From a virus: a stretch of DNA of 32,310 nt. A program made the translations under genes and the position numbers. Location of the stretch: positions 1 to 32,310 of IMG/VR virus record IMGVR_UViG_3300005935_000071, one strand, 5' to 3'. Below the pieces are notes generated by a model. That model saw nothing but the letters and a program-made list of their open reading frames with translations, was not told where the DNA came from and made no database searches. Shown here piece by piece: positions 27,225 to 32,310 of this stretch (the first letter of the stretch is position 1; each line of letters opens with the position of its first letter).

Positions 27225-27715
27225 TCTGTTTGATTCCACCTGAAGTTCTTTCTATCTTTAATAAATAAAGGATGGCTTGAGAGCTTATGGTATTCTATTT
27301 CTTTTGCCTTATCAGATAATAAGGGCTTCTGATGACTTTTCCAGAAGTTATACTTAATCTCTGAAATTACTCCATTTGTATAGCCGTATTTTACCAATTC
27401 TATGAACTCAGACTTCTTATCCCAACAGCGAATTTCTGAAGAGATTATTTCTTGTATTGGTCTTAGAATTACTATTATTAGAGTAGATGGAGTTTTTATT
27501 CTATGTAACAAGTGACAAAGACCAGGACATTGAATTACTACATTTTCCTTTGTTAGGTAATGATTGAGTAAGCGTTCATCATGATTGTTTAAGTATCTTT
27601 CATCAATTAATTCCTTGTTAGTATCAGCAGCGATTATCTTCGCAGCAATGCGTGTACCAGAGCGTTGAGGCCCAGAGATTACTATGCTGGAGAATTCTTT
27701 AAGTGATTCAAACAT
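27221..27715 (-). CDS. sulfotransferase-like protein (short)
   Basis: A 164-residue protein with the two PAPS-binding elements of sulfotransferases. The 5'-phosphosulfate loop is VISGPQRSGTRIAAKII (12-28), and the 3'-phosphate strand-helix is LRPIQEIISSEIRCW (84-98), containing the typical Arg-Pro and Ser-Ser. It is shorter than most carbohydrate sulfotransferases (commonly over 200 residues), so the acceptor domain is reduced. It overlaps the previous sulfotransferase gene by 8 bases and the APS kinase gene by 4. It probably transfers sulfate to a sugar or protein hydroxyl; a minor alternative is a P-loop kinase of another kind. Confidence 0.68.
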   Translation of the reverse strand: MFESLKEFSSIVISGPQRSGTRIAAKIIAADTNKELIDERYLNNHDERLLNHYLTKENVVIQCPGLCHLLHRIKTPSTLIIVILRPIQEIISSEIRCWDKKSEFIELVKYGYTNGVISEIKYNFWKSHQKPLLSDKAKEIEYHKLSSHPLFIKDRKNFRWNQTE

Positions 27716-28304
27716 CTAACACGCCCATAGGGATATAGTTATAATTATATTCTTTAATAAAACTCTTCTCAGTTTCCATTATAGCAAAAGCTGATTCTTT
27801 AGTATATTTTTGATCTGAAGGAATTACATTCTCAAAAGGTTTTTGAAGTAAGTAATCCTTATCATATGAGATTCTTAAGTATTTAAGTATGTTGTTTAAG
27901 TCTTCTTTTAAATTTTCTTGTTTACCAATAAATCTACAGCATTCTGTGAATTTCTTAAAATGACCTGTTAGGAATCCAGGATGAGTTTGTAGTATAGTGT
28001 CTATATAATCTTGAAATGGTAGATCAACTATTTCATTTATCCATATACCAGTTCTGTCCTTTACAGCTTCTTGCTTACATTGCCAGAAAGATCTGTACCA
28101 AGTTAGAGGATGACGTATGAAGCAAAAGTGTAAGTCTTCAGTAGATCCTATAATTTCCCTTACTTGTTGACATCCTATATGAGCATGAATACCAAGACCC
28201 TTATGCTCATGATCCATATTAGTCTCTTTAAAGTAATTAGTTATCCAAGTACCACCAGTTTTAGGAATGTGAAGGAAGATTGCTCTGTTTATTTGAATAG
28301 CCAT
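27708..28304 (-). CDS. carbohydrate sulfotransferase-like protein
   Basis: A 198-residue protein with clear sulfotransferase signatures: FLHIPKTGGTW (10-20) as the 5'-phosphosulfate binding loop and FIRHPLTWYRSFW (62-74) as the 3'-phosphate binding element, as in the Sulfotransfer_2/heparan 2-O type families. Aromatic and charged residues between the motifs (CKQEAVKDRTGIW) suit a sugar-acceptor cleft. The reaction is transfer of sulfate from PAPS to a glycan. The start ATG lies just after the preceding stop, with AAAGGAT as ribosome binding site. It belongs to the same tight cluster as APS kinase and the second sulfotransferase. Confidence 0.82.
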   Translation of the reverse strand: MAIQINRAIFLHIPKTGGTWITNYFKETNMDHEHKGLGIHAHIGCQQVREIIGSTEDLHFCFIRHPLTWYRSFWQCKQEAVKDRTGIWINEIVDLPFQDYIDTILQTHPGFLTGHFKKFTECCRFIGKQENLKEDLNNILKYLRISYDKDYLLQKPFENVIPSDQKYTKESAFAIMETEKSFIKEYNYNYIPMGVLDV

Positions 28305-28565
28305 TTAGTTATCTAATCCTTTGTCATAGTCAGTAAATTCAAAGTCTCCACCTTCTAATATATCAAACTTTAATTGTTCTAACGTACCAATTAATAGAAC
28401 TCTATTAAATCCATTTCTGAAGGTTCTTGTACTGTGATCATCTTTACGTGTATAAGCAATAGCAAGAGCTTCTATGTTGCCATTTCTTAATTCATCAAGG
28501 AGATCATTTATATTTTTAAATGCTCCAGTTTGATCAGCTATGTTTAGTTTCTGAACTGTACCCAT
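28305..28565 (-). CDS. hypothetical phage protein
   Basis: An 86-residue protein beginning MGTVQKLNIADQTGAF. It contains a pattern of small phage proteins I have seen without known function (NIEALAIAYTRKDD, then FNRVLLIGTLEQLKFDIL). The frame extends four codons upstream, but the ATG at 28565 overlaps the preceding stop as TAATG and GGGAGG lies in the last codons of that gene, so this start is preferred. It sits between a glycosyltransferase and a sulfotransferase gene, so it may serve the same pathway or merely be carried along. Confidence 0.5.
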   Translation of the reverse strand: MGTVQKLNIADQTGAFKNINDLLDELRNGNIEALAIAYTRKDDHSTRTFRNGFNRVLLIGTLEQLKFDILEGGDFEFTDYDKGLDN

Positions 28566-29542
28566 TATGCCTCCCAAGGTTTAGTCTTAAGCAATTGATC
28601 AAAGGTTATTATCTTCACTTGGTCAAGCCAGGCTTTTTCATCTTGTCCGAATGATATAGCTTGAGACCAGTGTTTGTTTATATCTAAGTATTTGCCAAAG
28701 CGTTCTTGGATTGCACTTTTATTTCTCAGCATCATTTCTTCTCCGCCGAGTACGTAGCAAGAAACAAGGAAGCCGAGAGTAGCAGGCCCTTCTCCGGACT
28801 TATTCCAGAGGCGGTAATTTCCTACTTTTGTCTTTGAAGAGTCATTAGAGTCTAGGTCAATTTTAGGAAAGGGTCCTATATGGATGCCTGGGTTAGTTGG
28901 TACTGCGTAGTTTTTAAACCCAAGAAGCCAAGGCTTAATTCCTATATGCATGTCACCTCCACCCCAAGATAACTTATGCTGAGAAAGTGCTCCATAGCCA
29001 TTGATAGTCTGCCAGAGACTCTTTCGGCAAATCCAAGGCATTCCTTTCCAAGTTATTGTGCGAACTTTATTATAACAAGTATTCCAATTACCTAGTTCGT
29101 TAACTGACATGTCTCTGTCGTGTTTAGCTGAACGTTCATGCTGATGTGCCCAAGAGATTGGTGCATGAGCGAAGGCTAGTTTAGTATTGTGCTTGTTTTT
29201 CTCCATGAAGTTGTAGAGGTCTAAGAACATATCTCTACCAATGATCATGTGAGAATCGACGCAGGAGATGTATTGACCTAGTGATTTTTCAACTGCTAGA
29301 TCACGAGCAGTGAATAAGCAAGGAAAGTCTTGATGGTAAATCTTAATTAATCTCTCTTTAATGTAACCAGTAGGGATTACACTAGGGAGTAGTTTGTAGA
29401 AGTTCTCATTAGAGTTATCGACTATAATGATTTCACAGTTTTTCAGTCCGAGAGGGCGAAGTTCTTCAATGCAGCTTCTGACTGTTACAGAGAGCATTGC
29501 AAGATCATTTCGATTAGAAATTATAATAGAGAGTTTTTTCAT
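28565..29542 (-). CDS. GT2-family glycosyltransferase with polypeptide GalNAc-transferase-like motifs
   Basis: A 325-residue glycosyltransferase of GT-A fold. The N-terminus KKLSIIISNRNDL and IIIVDNSNEN form the nucleotide-sugar domain; ARDLAVEKSLGQYISCVDSH (79-98) ends in a metal-binding DxH (DSH, 96-98). A later WGGGDMHIGIKPWLLGFKN (193-211), followed by PGIHIG, resembles the WGGEN...E..RvW.CGG...GH motif of polypeptide GalNAc transferases (GT27). DxH is characteristic of that enzyme class. Its role may be to start O-glycans on Ser/Thr or to extend a surface glycan; donor and acceptor are unknown. The start has only a weak Shine-Dalgarno. It is the first enzyme gene of the modification cassette. 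Confidence 0.75.
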   Translation of the reverse strand: MKKLSIIISNRNDLAMLSVTVRSCIEELRPLGLKNCEIIIVDNSNENFYKLLPSVIPTGYIKERLIKIYHQDFPCLFTARDLAVEKSLGQYISCVDSHMIIGRDMFLDLYNFMEKNKHNTKLAFAHAPISWAHQHERSAKHDRDMSVNELGNWNTCYNKVRTITWKGMPWICRKSLWQTINGYGALSQHKLSWGGGDMHIGIKPWLLGFKNYAVPTNPGIHIGPFPKIDLDSNDSSKTKVGNYRLWNKSGEGPATLGFLVSCYVLGGEEMMLRNKSAIQERFGKYLDINKHWSQAISFGQDEKAWLDQVKIITFDQLLKTKPWEA

Positions 29543-29543
29543 A

Positions 29544-29735
29544 CTAGAATCTAGCTACTCTCAGTTTAAGTATGTTAAAATACTCCCTCATAGCAATTAA
29601 CTGATCAAATAAAAGAAGACTTTCTTCTTCAACTAAAATTGCAAAGTTAATAGAATTAATAAACTGAGTCAGTGAGATTAACTTCACTTCAAGATCTGCT
29701 TTTTCATCTAATACTCTCTTTTGGTAATTTTCCAT
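29544..29735 (-). CDS. crAss001_48-related small phage protein
   Basis: A 63-residue protein beginning MENYQKRVLDEKADLEVKL and ending with the pattern REYFNILKLRVARF. This matches a widespread family of small phage proteins related to crAss001_48 (MENYQxRVxDEKxxLDxKLxxL...MxxYxxxLxxRI). A longer version starts 9 codons upstream at 29762 but has no ribosome binding site there and abuts a junction motif, so the internal ATG at 29735 is preferred. Function unknown; it is predicted to be two helices in a coiled coil. Confidence 0.65.
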   Translation of the reverse strand: MENYQKRVLDEKADLEVKLISLTQFINSINFAILVEEESLLLFDQLIAMREYFNILKLRVARF

Positions 29736-29767
29736 TAAGTTTGTCTTTCTCTGAATTTTCATAGTTT

Positions 29768-29786
29768 GTTAAATTATTTAATTAAC
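29768..29786. repeat. AT-rich junction motif, copy 8
   Basis: The minus strand reads GTTAATTAAATAATTTAAC, matching the consensus fully. It lies upstream of the crAss001_48-related gene and overlaps the last codons of a possible 34-residue ORF. Confidence 0.75.
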
Positions 29787-29886
29787 TGGTTATATTTTCT
29801 TTTTCTTCTTTCATTAACTTAAGAACTTTAATAAAAATAGTGCTATCTCCTCTATTGTGCTGCACCAAGACTATTTTGTCTATCAT
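29782..29886 (-). CDS. possible 34-residue small ORF
   Basis: A short ORF in the 160-base gap between recognised genes. It encodes 34 residues starting MIDKIVLVQHNRGDSTIF and ending in a charged helix (KVLKLMKEEKENITS). A purine-rich AGAGAGTG precedes the ATG closely. The composition looks protein-like and the frame is on the operon strand, but with so few residues it could occur by chance. Confidence 0.35.
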   Translation of the reverse strand: MIDKIVLVQHNRGDSTIFIKVLKLMKEEKENITS

Positions 29887-29924
29887 GCCACTCTCTTATC
29901 AAAGTTCCGGCGCTTTTGGGGTAT

Positions 29925-30167
29925 TTAATAATCATCGATCCCTTTATTAACTAAATAAGTATGCGCTATCTTGCCGGATTTGGACGTGCCATATACATGC
30001 CGGTCCTTGCTGTACCTTGCGACATAGCCGATATCTTTAAGCAAAGAATCAATCGTGGCGATCATTTTCTTTAAGTTCTCACGCCTTATGTCATTGCCCT
30101 CATTTGTTCCACCGATTGGCATAATAGGGCCTATTAATTTTTTCACGACTTCGTATGTGTCTATCAT
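29925..30167 (-). CDS. hypothetical phage protein, atypical base composition
   Basis: An 80-residue protein beginning MIDTYEVVKKLIGPIMPIGGTNEG, resembling small proteins common in phages and prophages (a helical segment followed by IDSLLKDIGYVARYSKDRHVYG). Function unknown. The ribosome binding site is a strong CTGGAGG. Codon use is richer in G and C than in its neighbours, consistent with more recent acquisition. The 75-base gap upstream holds no gene I can support. Confidence 0.6.
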   Translation of the reverse strand: MIDTYEVVKKLIGPIMPIGGTNEGNDIRRENLKKMIATIDSLLKDIGYVARYSKDRHVYGTSKSGKIAHTYLVNKGIDDY

Positions 30168-30242
30168 TTATCCTCCAGCATTAAGTGCAGGGGACTACAT
30201 CTGGCTTCTCTGTAAGTCCTTGTAGCAAATAGGCATGTTATT

Positions 30243-30434
30243 TTAATGTTCATCAAAATCATATCCAGGCCAAAAAGAAGTTGCCTTTAAATGGTTCAAA
30301 ATTAGTTTTGCCAAATTATCCATGGGCGCATGTTGATAGCCGCTTGTAGTTTTATCAACAGACCATATCATTAATTGGTCTGATATTTCTTGAAGTAATT
30401 CACGGTGGGACTTATTCTTTTCGTGGATGTTCAT
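30243..30434 (-). CDS. small hypothetical phage protein
   Basis: A 63-residue protein, not recognised. It begins MNIHEKNKSHRELLQEISDQ, is predicted helical, and ends in FWPGYDFDEH. The start has a strong GAGGAGG site. With the following 80-residue gene it forms a small pair of higher-GC genes just downstream of the small terminase gene. Confidence 0.5.
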   Translation of the reverse strand: MNIHEKNKSHRELLQEISDQLMIWSVDKTTSGYQHAPMDNLAKLILNHLKATSFWPGYDFDEH

Positions 30435-30450
30435 CCTGCCTCCTCAAAAA

Positions 30451-31011
30451 TTAAGCCTCGTCAATCTTCTTAACTTCTACTATCATCCCTGCTGATTTCG
30501 CTGCAGCAATTCCTCTCTTTTTAAATTCTTCAATTTCTTGCAGAGTAGCAGTAGTATTCATATTACGAGTGTCTATTTTAGTCGGAGATCTATGTCCACC
30601 TAGATCCATTAATACAGTGTCTGCAGTGTCTTTTTTTAAGTTATAAGACACTGTATCATTGTCAAAGATTTCCTCATAAATTTTAAGGGCTTTTTCTGCT
30701 AACTCTGCAGCTCGCTTCTCTACATTTATAATTCCTTTGTCTCGCTTTTCTCGCATTGATGAGAGTTTTTGAATGCCTAATTCAGAATTTAGCGTGTTAG
30801 AGACAGTAACTGGAGATACATCTAATAACTTTGCAATTACAGATTGCTTATGCCCTTGTAATGCCAGCGCTATGATCTCATGAGAGCATTGCCAAAGCTG
30901 CTTAATATCATGAGTTCCTTGTCTATCACTTCTACGTAGATCAGGCTCTCTCATCTCAAAACCATAAAGGGAACTTCTCTCTACCTTTTCACTTTCCACT
31001 GCTAAGTCCAT
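30451..31011 (-). CDS. terminase small subunit-like HTH protein
   Basis: A 186-residue DNA-binding protein. Residues 35-90 form a helix-turn-helix (EIIALALQGHKQSVIAKLLDVSPVTVSNTL) followed by a helical oligomerisation region (KRAAELAEKALKIYEEIFDND) and a C-terminal segment often seen in small terminases (DTVLMDLGGHRSPTKIDTRNMN). It would recognise the packaging site and recruit the large terminase. It is the first gene after a consensus promoter, with GGAG before the ATG. A transcriptional regulator is the alternative, but the C-terminal part and the position ahead of the late block favour a terminase. Confidence 0.72.
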   Translation of the reverse strand: MDLAVESEKVERSSLYGFEMREPDLRRSDRQGTHDIKQLWQCSHEIIALALQGHKQSVIAKLLDVSPVTVSNTLNSELGIQKLSSMREKRDKGIINVEKRAAELAEKALKIYEEIFDNDTVSYNLKKDTADTVLMDLGGHRSPTKIDTRNMNTTATLQEIEEFKKRGIAAAKSAGMIVEVKKIDEA

Positions 31012-31035
31012 TAATTTTTCTCCAATTTTAAATTT

Positions 31036-31064
31036 ATTATAACCGTTCTTTTCATTATTGTCAA
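31036..31064 (-). promoter_or_regulatory. consensus sigma70-type promoter for the leftward block
   Basis: On the minus strand, TTGACA (31064-31059), a 17-base spacer, then TATAAT (31041-31036), a perfect match to both hexamers. The predicted start is about 20 bases before the small terminase start codon. Host RNA polymerase can therefore begin transcription of the late block. Confidence 0.85.
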
Positions 31065-31137
31065 CGTATTTTTTGATGTATTTGTTTAGTCTAATTCTAT
31101 TAATAAAAAGAGAATAGAGGAAAGAGAAAAGAGAAAA

Positions 31138-31156
31138 GTTAATTAATTAATTTAAC
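31138..31156. repeat. AT-rich junction motif, copy 9
   Basis: GTTAATTAATTAATTTAAC in the intergenic control region, with the CATCT extension shared with copies 1 and 6. The next bases form TGTCAA (a reverse TTGACA), which may or may not be part of a promoter. Confidence 0.75.
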
Positions 31157-31294
31157 CATCTGTCAACAAATGGAAATTTTGGTACAATATAAAAATTTTC
31201 AGCTAAAATGTAGGGAAGCTAACCCCCGCACTATTACATCAATCTTTCCCCATCGACCAGATGTTTTAATTTATGTAATGAGTTACGATTTATG

Positions 31295-31323
31295 TTGACA
31301 GACTAGATTAAATATGTGATGAT
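31295..31323 (+). promoter_or_regulatory. probable sigma70-type promoter for the 124-residue gene
   Basis: TTGACA at 31295-31300, a 17-base spacer, then GATGAT with an upstream TG (extended -10). This would give a leader of about 140 bases before the gene at 31469. The -10 is imperfect (4 of 6). Confidence 0.55.
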
Positions 31324-31381
31324 GGATTTAATGTTAGATGATTAAATAATTAAATGATCTTTGTTCTCTGACAATTTAGGT

Positions 31382-31409
31382 ATGGCTAGTACGGTTTACG
31401 TCTAGCCAT
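31382..31409 (+). promoter_or_regulatory. leader hairpin upstream of the 124-residue gene
   Basis: ATGGCTAG and CTAGCCAT form an 8-bp perfect stem, extended by ACG/CGT with one bulged base, around the loop GTTTA. ACGGT inside it can also pair with ACCGT at 31417-31421, giving a mutually exclusive alternative fold, as in attenuators. No known riboswitch class was recognised. Confidence 0.5.
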
Positions 31410-31420
31410 CATTAGTACCG

Positions 31421-31432
31421 TGTGAACTAGAT
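31421..31432 (+). repeat. left arm of a 12-bp inverted repeat flanking the 124-residue gene
   Basis: TGTGAACTAGAT; its exact complement ATCTAGTTCACA lies at 31857-31868, just after the gene. The arms would close a loop around the coding region. Confidence 0.6.
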
Positions 31433-31442
31433 GTTATAACAT
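31431..31442 (+). promoter_or_regulatory. 12-bp palindrome with extended -10 element
   Basis: ATGTTATAACAT is a perfect palindrome. It contains TGT-TATAAC, a possible extended -10 close to the ribosome binding site (AAAGGA) of the 124-residue gene. This could be a second promoter with an overlapping operator. Confidence 0.4.
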
Positions 31443-31468
31443 TATGTCAATATGAAAGGACATTAATT

Positions 31469-31843
31469 ATGACACTAGGACAAACAATTGGTATTGTTAA
31501 ACATACCTGCTCAATCACGAACAATAACGATGAAAAAGCTTCCATCACAATCAGAATTGATTTTTCATCCGCTAGTGACTCAGATATTAAATCATGGCTA
31601 GTAGGTAATAGAATTATTGCATTTCAGAGACCAACTAGACTATTGAGTCTAAGTGAGATAAATAACCTAGATGGAAGCACTATCCAGGCAACTGAGGCAG
31701 GAGTAAAAGTTAAGTCCAGATCAGAGAAAATCGCTAGTTATGTAAATGCTGGAATTCCAGATTCAATTGCTAGTGCTATTGTAGATGGGACTATTAGTCA
31801 AGAAAAGATGGATTCTATTCAAGCGATTCTAGACGAAAGTTAG
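31469..31843 (+). CDS. hypothetical early-type phage protein in its own cassette
   Basis: A 124-residue protein. The first half is beta-rich (IGIVKHTCSITNN, ASITIRIDFSSASDSDIKSWLVG, IIAFQRPTRLLSL), followed by TIQATEAGVKVKSRSEKIASYVNAG and a helical C-terminus. It resembles small proteins that are frequent in phages without known function. Start ATG after AAAGGA with good spacing. It has its own promoter, structured leader and terminator, opposite in direction to the late block, so it is probably an early or regulatory gene. Inhibition of host functions or DNA binding are possibilities, with no motif to choose between them. Confidence 0.65.
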   Translation: MTLGQTIGIVKHTCSITNNNDEKASITIRIDFSSASDSDIKSWLVGNRIIAFQRPTRLLSLSEINNLDGSTIQATEAGVKVKSRSEKIASYVNAGIPDSIASAIVDGTISQEKMDSIQAILDES

Positions 31844-31856
31844 AACTATAACCAAT

Positions 31857-31868
31857 ATCTAGTTCACA
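31857..31868 (+). repeat. right arm of the 12-bp inverted repeat
   Basis: ATCTAGTTCACA, the exact complement of 31421-31432, located between the stop codon and the terminator hairpin. A partial junction motif, GTTAATTAAAC, begins at 31871. Confidence 0.6.
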
Positions 31869-31882
31869 TAGTTAATTAAACT

Positions 31883-31920
31883 AAGCCCAATGCTAGTTAG
31901 CCATAGTGTTGGGCTTTTCT
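31883..31920 (+). terminator. intrinsic terminator after the 124-residue gene
   Basis: AAGCCCAATGCTA and TAGTGTTGGGCTT form a 13-bp stem with two G-U pairs around the loop GTTAGCCA, followed by TTCTTATT. The hairpin is strong and correctly placed 40 bases after the stop codon. Confidence 0.8.
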
Positions 31921-32011
31921 TATTGTTACTAGTTTAGCAATTCCACTTGGGAGATGAAGATAGGATTAGTGGATAGGTTAGTAAGAGGGTTAAAATACAC
32001 TGAATTATACG

Positions 32012-32040
32012 TTGACAAATTACGTTACTACGTGTATGAT
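32012..32040 (+). promoter_or_regulatory. strong sigma70-type promoter pointing rightward
   Basis: TTGACA (32012-32017), 17-base spacer, TATGAT (32035-32040). It shares the upstream ACG of the minus-strand promoter at 31036-31064. It would transcribe through the iteron region and out of the window; the genes it serves are not visible. Confidence 0.75.
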
Positions 32041-32064
32041 GTAATTATGTTTGGTTGTTTAATA

Positions 32065-32292
32065 TGTAACGGGTTTGTTGGTACCCATCCCCTCCATAGA
32101 GTGTAGGTATGTTTGGGTGTAATGGTGTAATGGTGTAATGATTGTAATGTATCTATATATAATAGTTCTACATAAAAAATATATATAAGTAATATATATA
32201 TAAGTAATACCTACAATGTTACAATGTTACATTGTTACAGACCTACAATGATTACATGTTTAGAGGGGATGGGGAGTAACAAACCTGTTACA
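32065..32292. other. palindromic iteron array around an AT-rich core, possible origin
   Basis: The outer arms (32065-32094 and 32263-32292) are 30-base inverted repeats with 26 matches, including CCCATCCCCTC/GAGGGGATGGG. Inside the left arm are 8-base tandem units of the form GTGTAATG (three exact at 32117-32140, plus variants). Inside the right arm are six 8-base units (CTACAATG, TTACAATG and variants, 32211-32258), which read as TGTA-type units on the opposite strand. The centre (about 32150-32210) is almost pure A and T. Iterons flanking an AT-rich core are typical of replication origins; tandem operators are the alternative. Confidence 0.6.
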
Positions 32293-32310
32293 TTGGTTAC
32301 ATTGGTTACA
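32286..32310. repeat. 9-base tandem iterons at the window end
   Basis: TGTTACATT followed by GGTTACATT and GGTTACA: a 9-base period of the same TTACATT core as the 8-base units, continuing to the last base of the window and probably beyond. Confidence 0.7.

Noticed and set aside
31138-31166. Possible minus-strand promoter with TTGACA at 31166-31161
   Set aside because: No acceptable -10 hexamer occurs at 16-18 bases (best is ATTAAC, 3 of 6). It may only be part of the junction motif context.
31167-31290. Possible structured RNA or riboswitch (AAATTTT inverted repeat and a C-rich stretch)
   Set aside because: The stems are short and AT-only, and no known riboswitch or small RNA consensus could be recognised.
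31954-32106. A 50-residue + strand ORF starting MKIGLVDRL in the right intergenic region
   Set aside because: It runs over the strong promoter at 32012 and into the inverted repeat arm, the GGGAG directly abuts the ATG, and the translation does not look like a conserved protein.
32101-32310. CRISPR-like tandem repeats
   Set aside because: The units are 8-9 bases, contiguous and in inverted groups, without spacers, so they are iterons and not a CRISPR array.
1-32310. tRNA genes, integrase, repressor, att sites
   Set aside because: Read through for cloverleaf-like hairpins and recombinase motifs; none could be supported in this window.

Overview
The window reads as part of the genome of a tailed double-stranded DNA bacteriophage with podovirus-like morphology. 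It is AT-rich with tightly packed, often overlapping genes. It encodes a family A DNA polymerase, large and small terminase, portal, scaffold, a SU10-like major capsid protein, head-tail adaptor, ejection-type internal virion proteins and a tailspike. No tail tube, sheath, tape measure, baseplate, integrase or repressor is visible, so a lytic phage of a Gram-negative-type host is the simplest reading. The host cannot be named from the sequence.

Layout. Positions 1-2899 (+ strand) hold the end of a replication block: DNA polymerase I (cut by the window edge) and a DUF3987-like P-loop ATPase. From 31011 down to 2914, one long block runs on the minus strand. In transcription order it holds: small terminase-like HTH protein; several small phage proteins; a modification cassette at 24000-29542; tailspike; large terminase; a small membrane/coiled-coil protein; a fibre-like protein; a permuted NlpC/P60-like protein; portal; small virion proteins; scaffold; a protein with a Thr/Pro-rich tail; major capsid; PGDYG-like protein; adaptor; tail hub-like protein; GNAT-like protein; and three presumed ejection proteins ending in a 1463-residue giant. 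A consensus sigma70-type promoter (31036-31064) precedes the block. At the right end (31295-31920) is a small + strand cassette: promoter, structured leader, one 124-residue gene and a hairpin terminator. The final 250 bases hold a second strong promoter and a palindromic array of 8-9 bp iterons around an AT-rich core, which looks like an origin or control region.

The most unusual content is the cassette between the terminase subunit genes. It has a GT2/GT27-like glycosyltransferase with a DxH motif, two sulfotransferase-like proteins, a miniature APS kinase, and a 961-residue fusion of a B12-type radical SAM enzyme with two further glycosyltransferase-like domains. Together these could make PAPS and build a sulfated glycan. 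The scaffold and its neighbour carry mucin-like Thr/Pro/Ala repeats, so virion glycosylation is a reasonable hypothesis; modification of host surface glycans is the main alternative.

A second unexplained feature is a 19-bp AT-rich near-palindrome, consensus GTTAATTAAWTAATTTAAY. It recurs nine times at gene junctions and essentially never inside annotated genes. It may be a phage promoter, a regulator site or an RNA-processing element. The two gene-free stretches longer than 300 bases are 31012-31468 (minus-strand promoter, one 19-bp motif copy, rightward promoter, hairpin leader; nothing recognised at 31167-31290) and 31844-32310 (terminator, promoter, iteron array).
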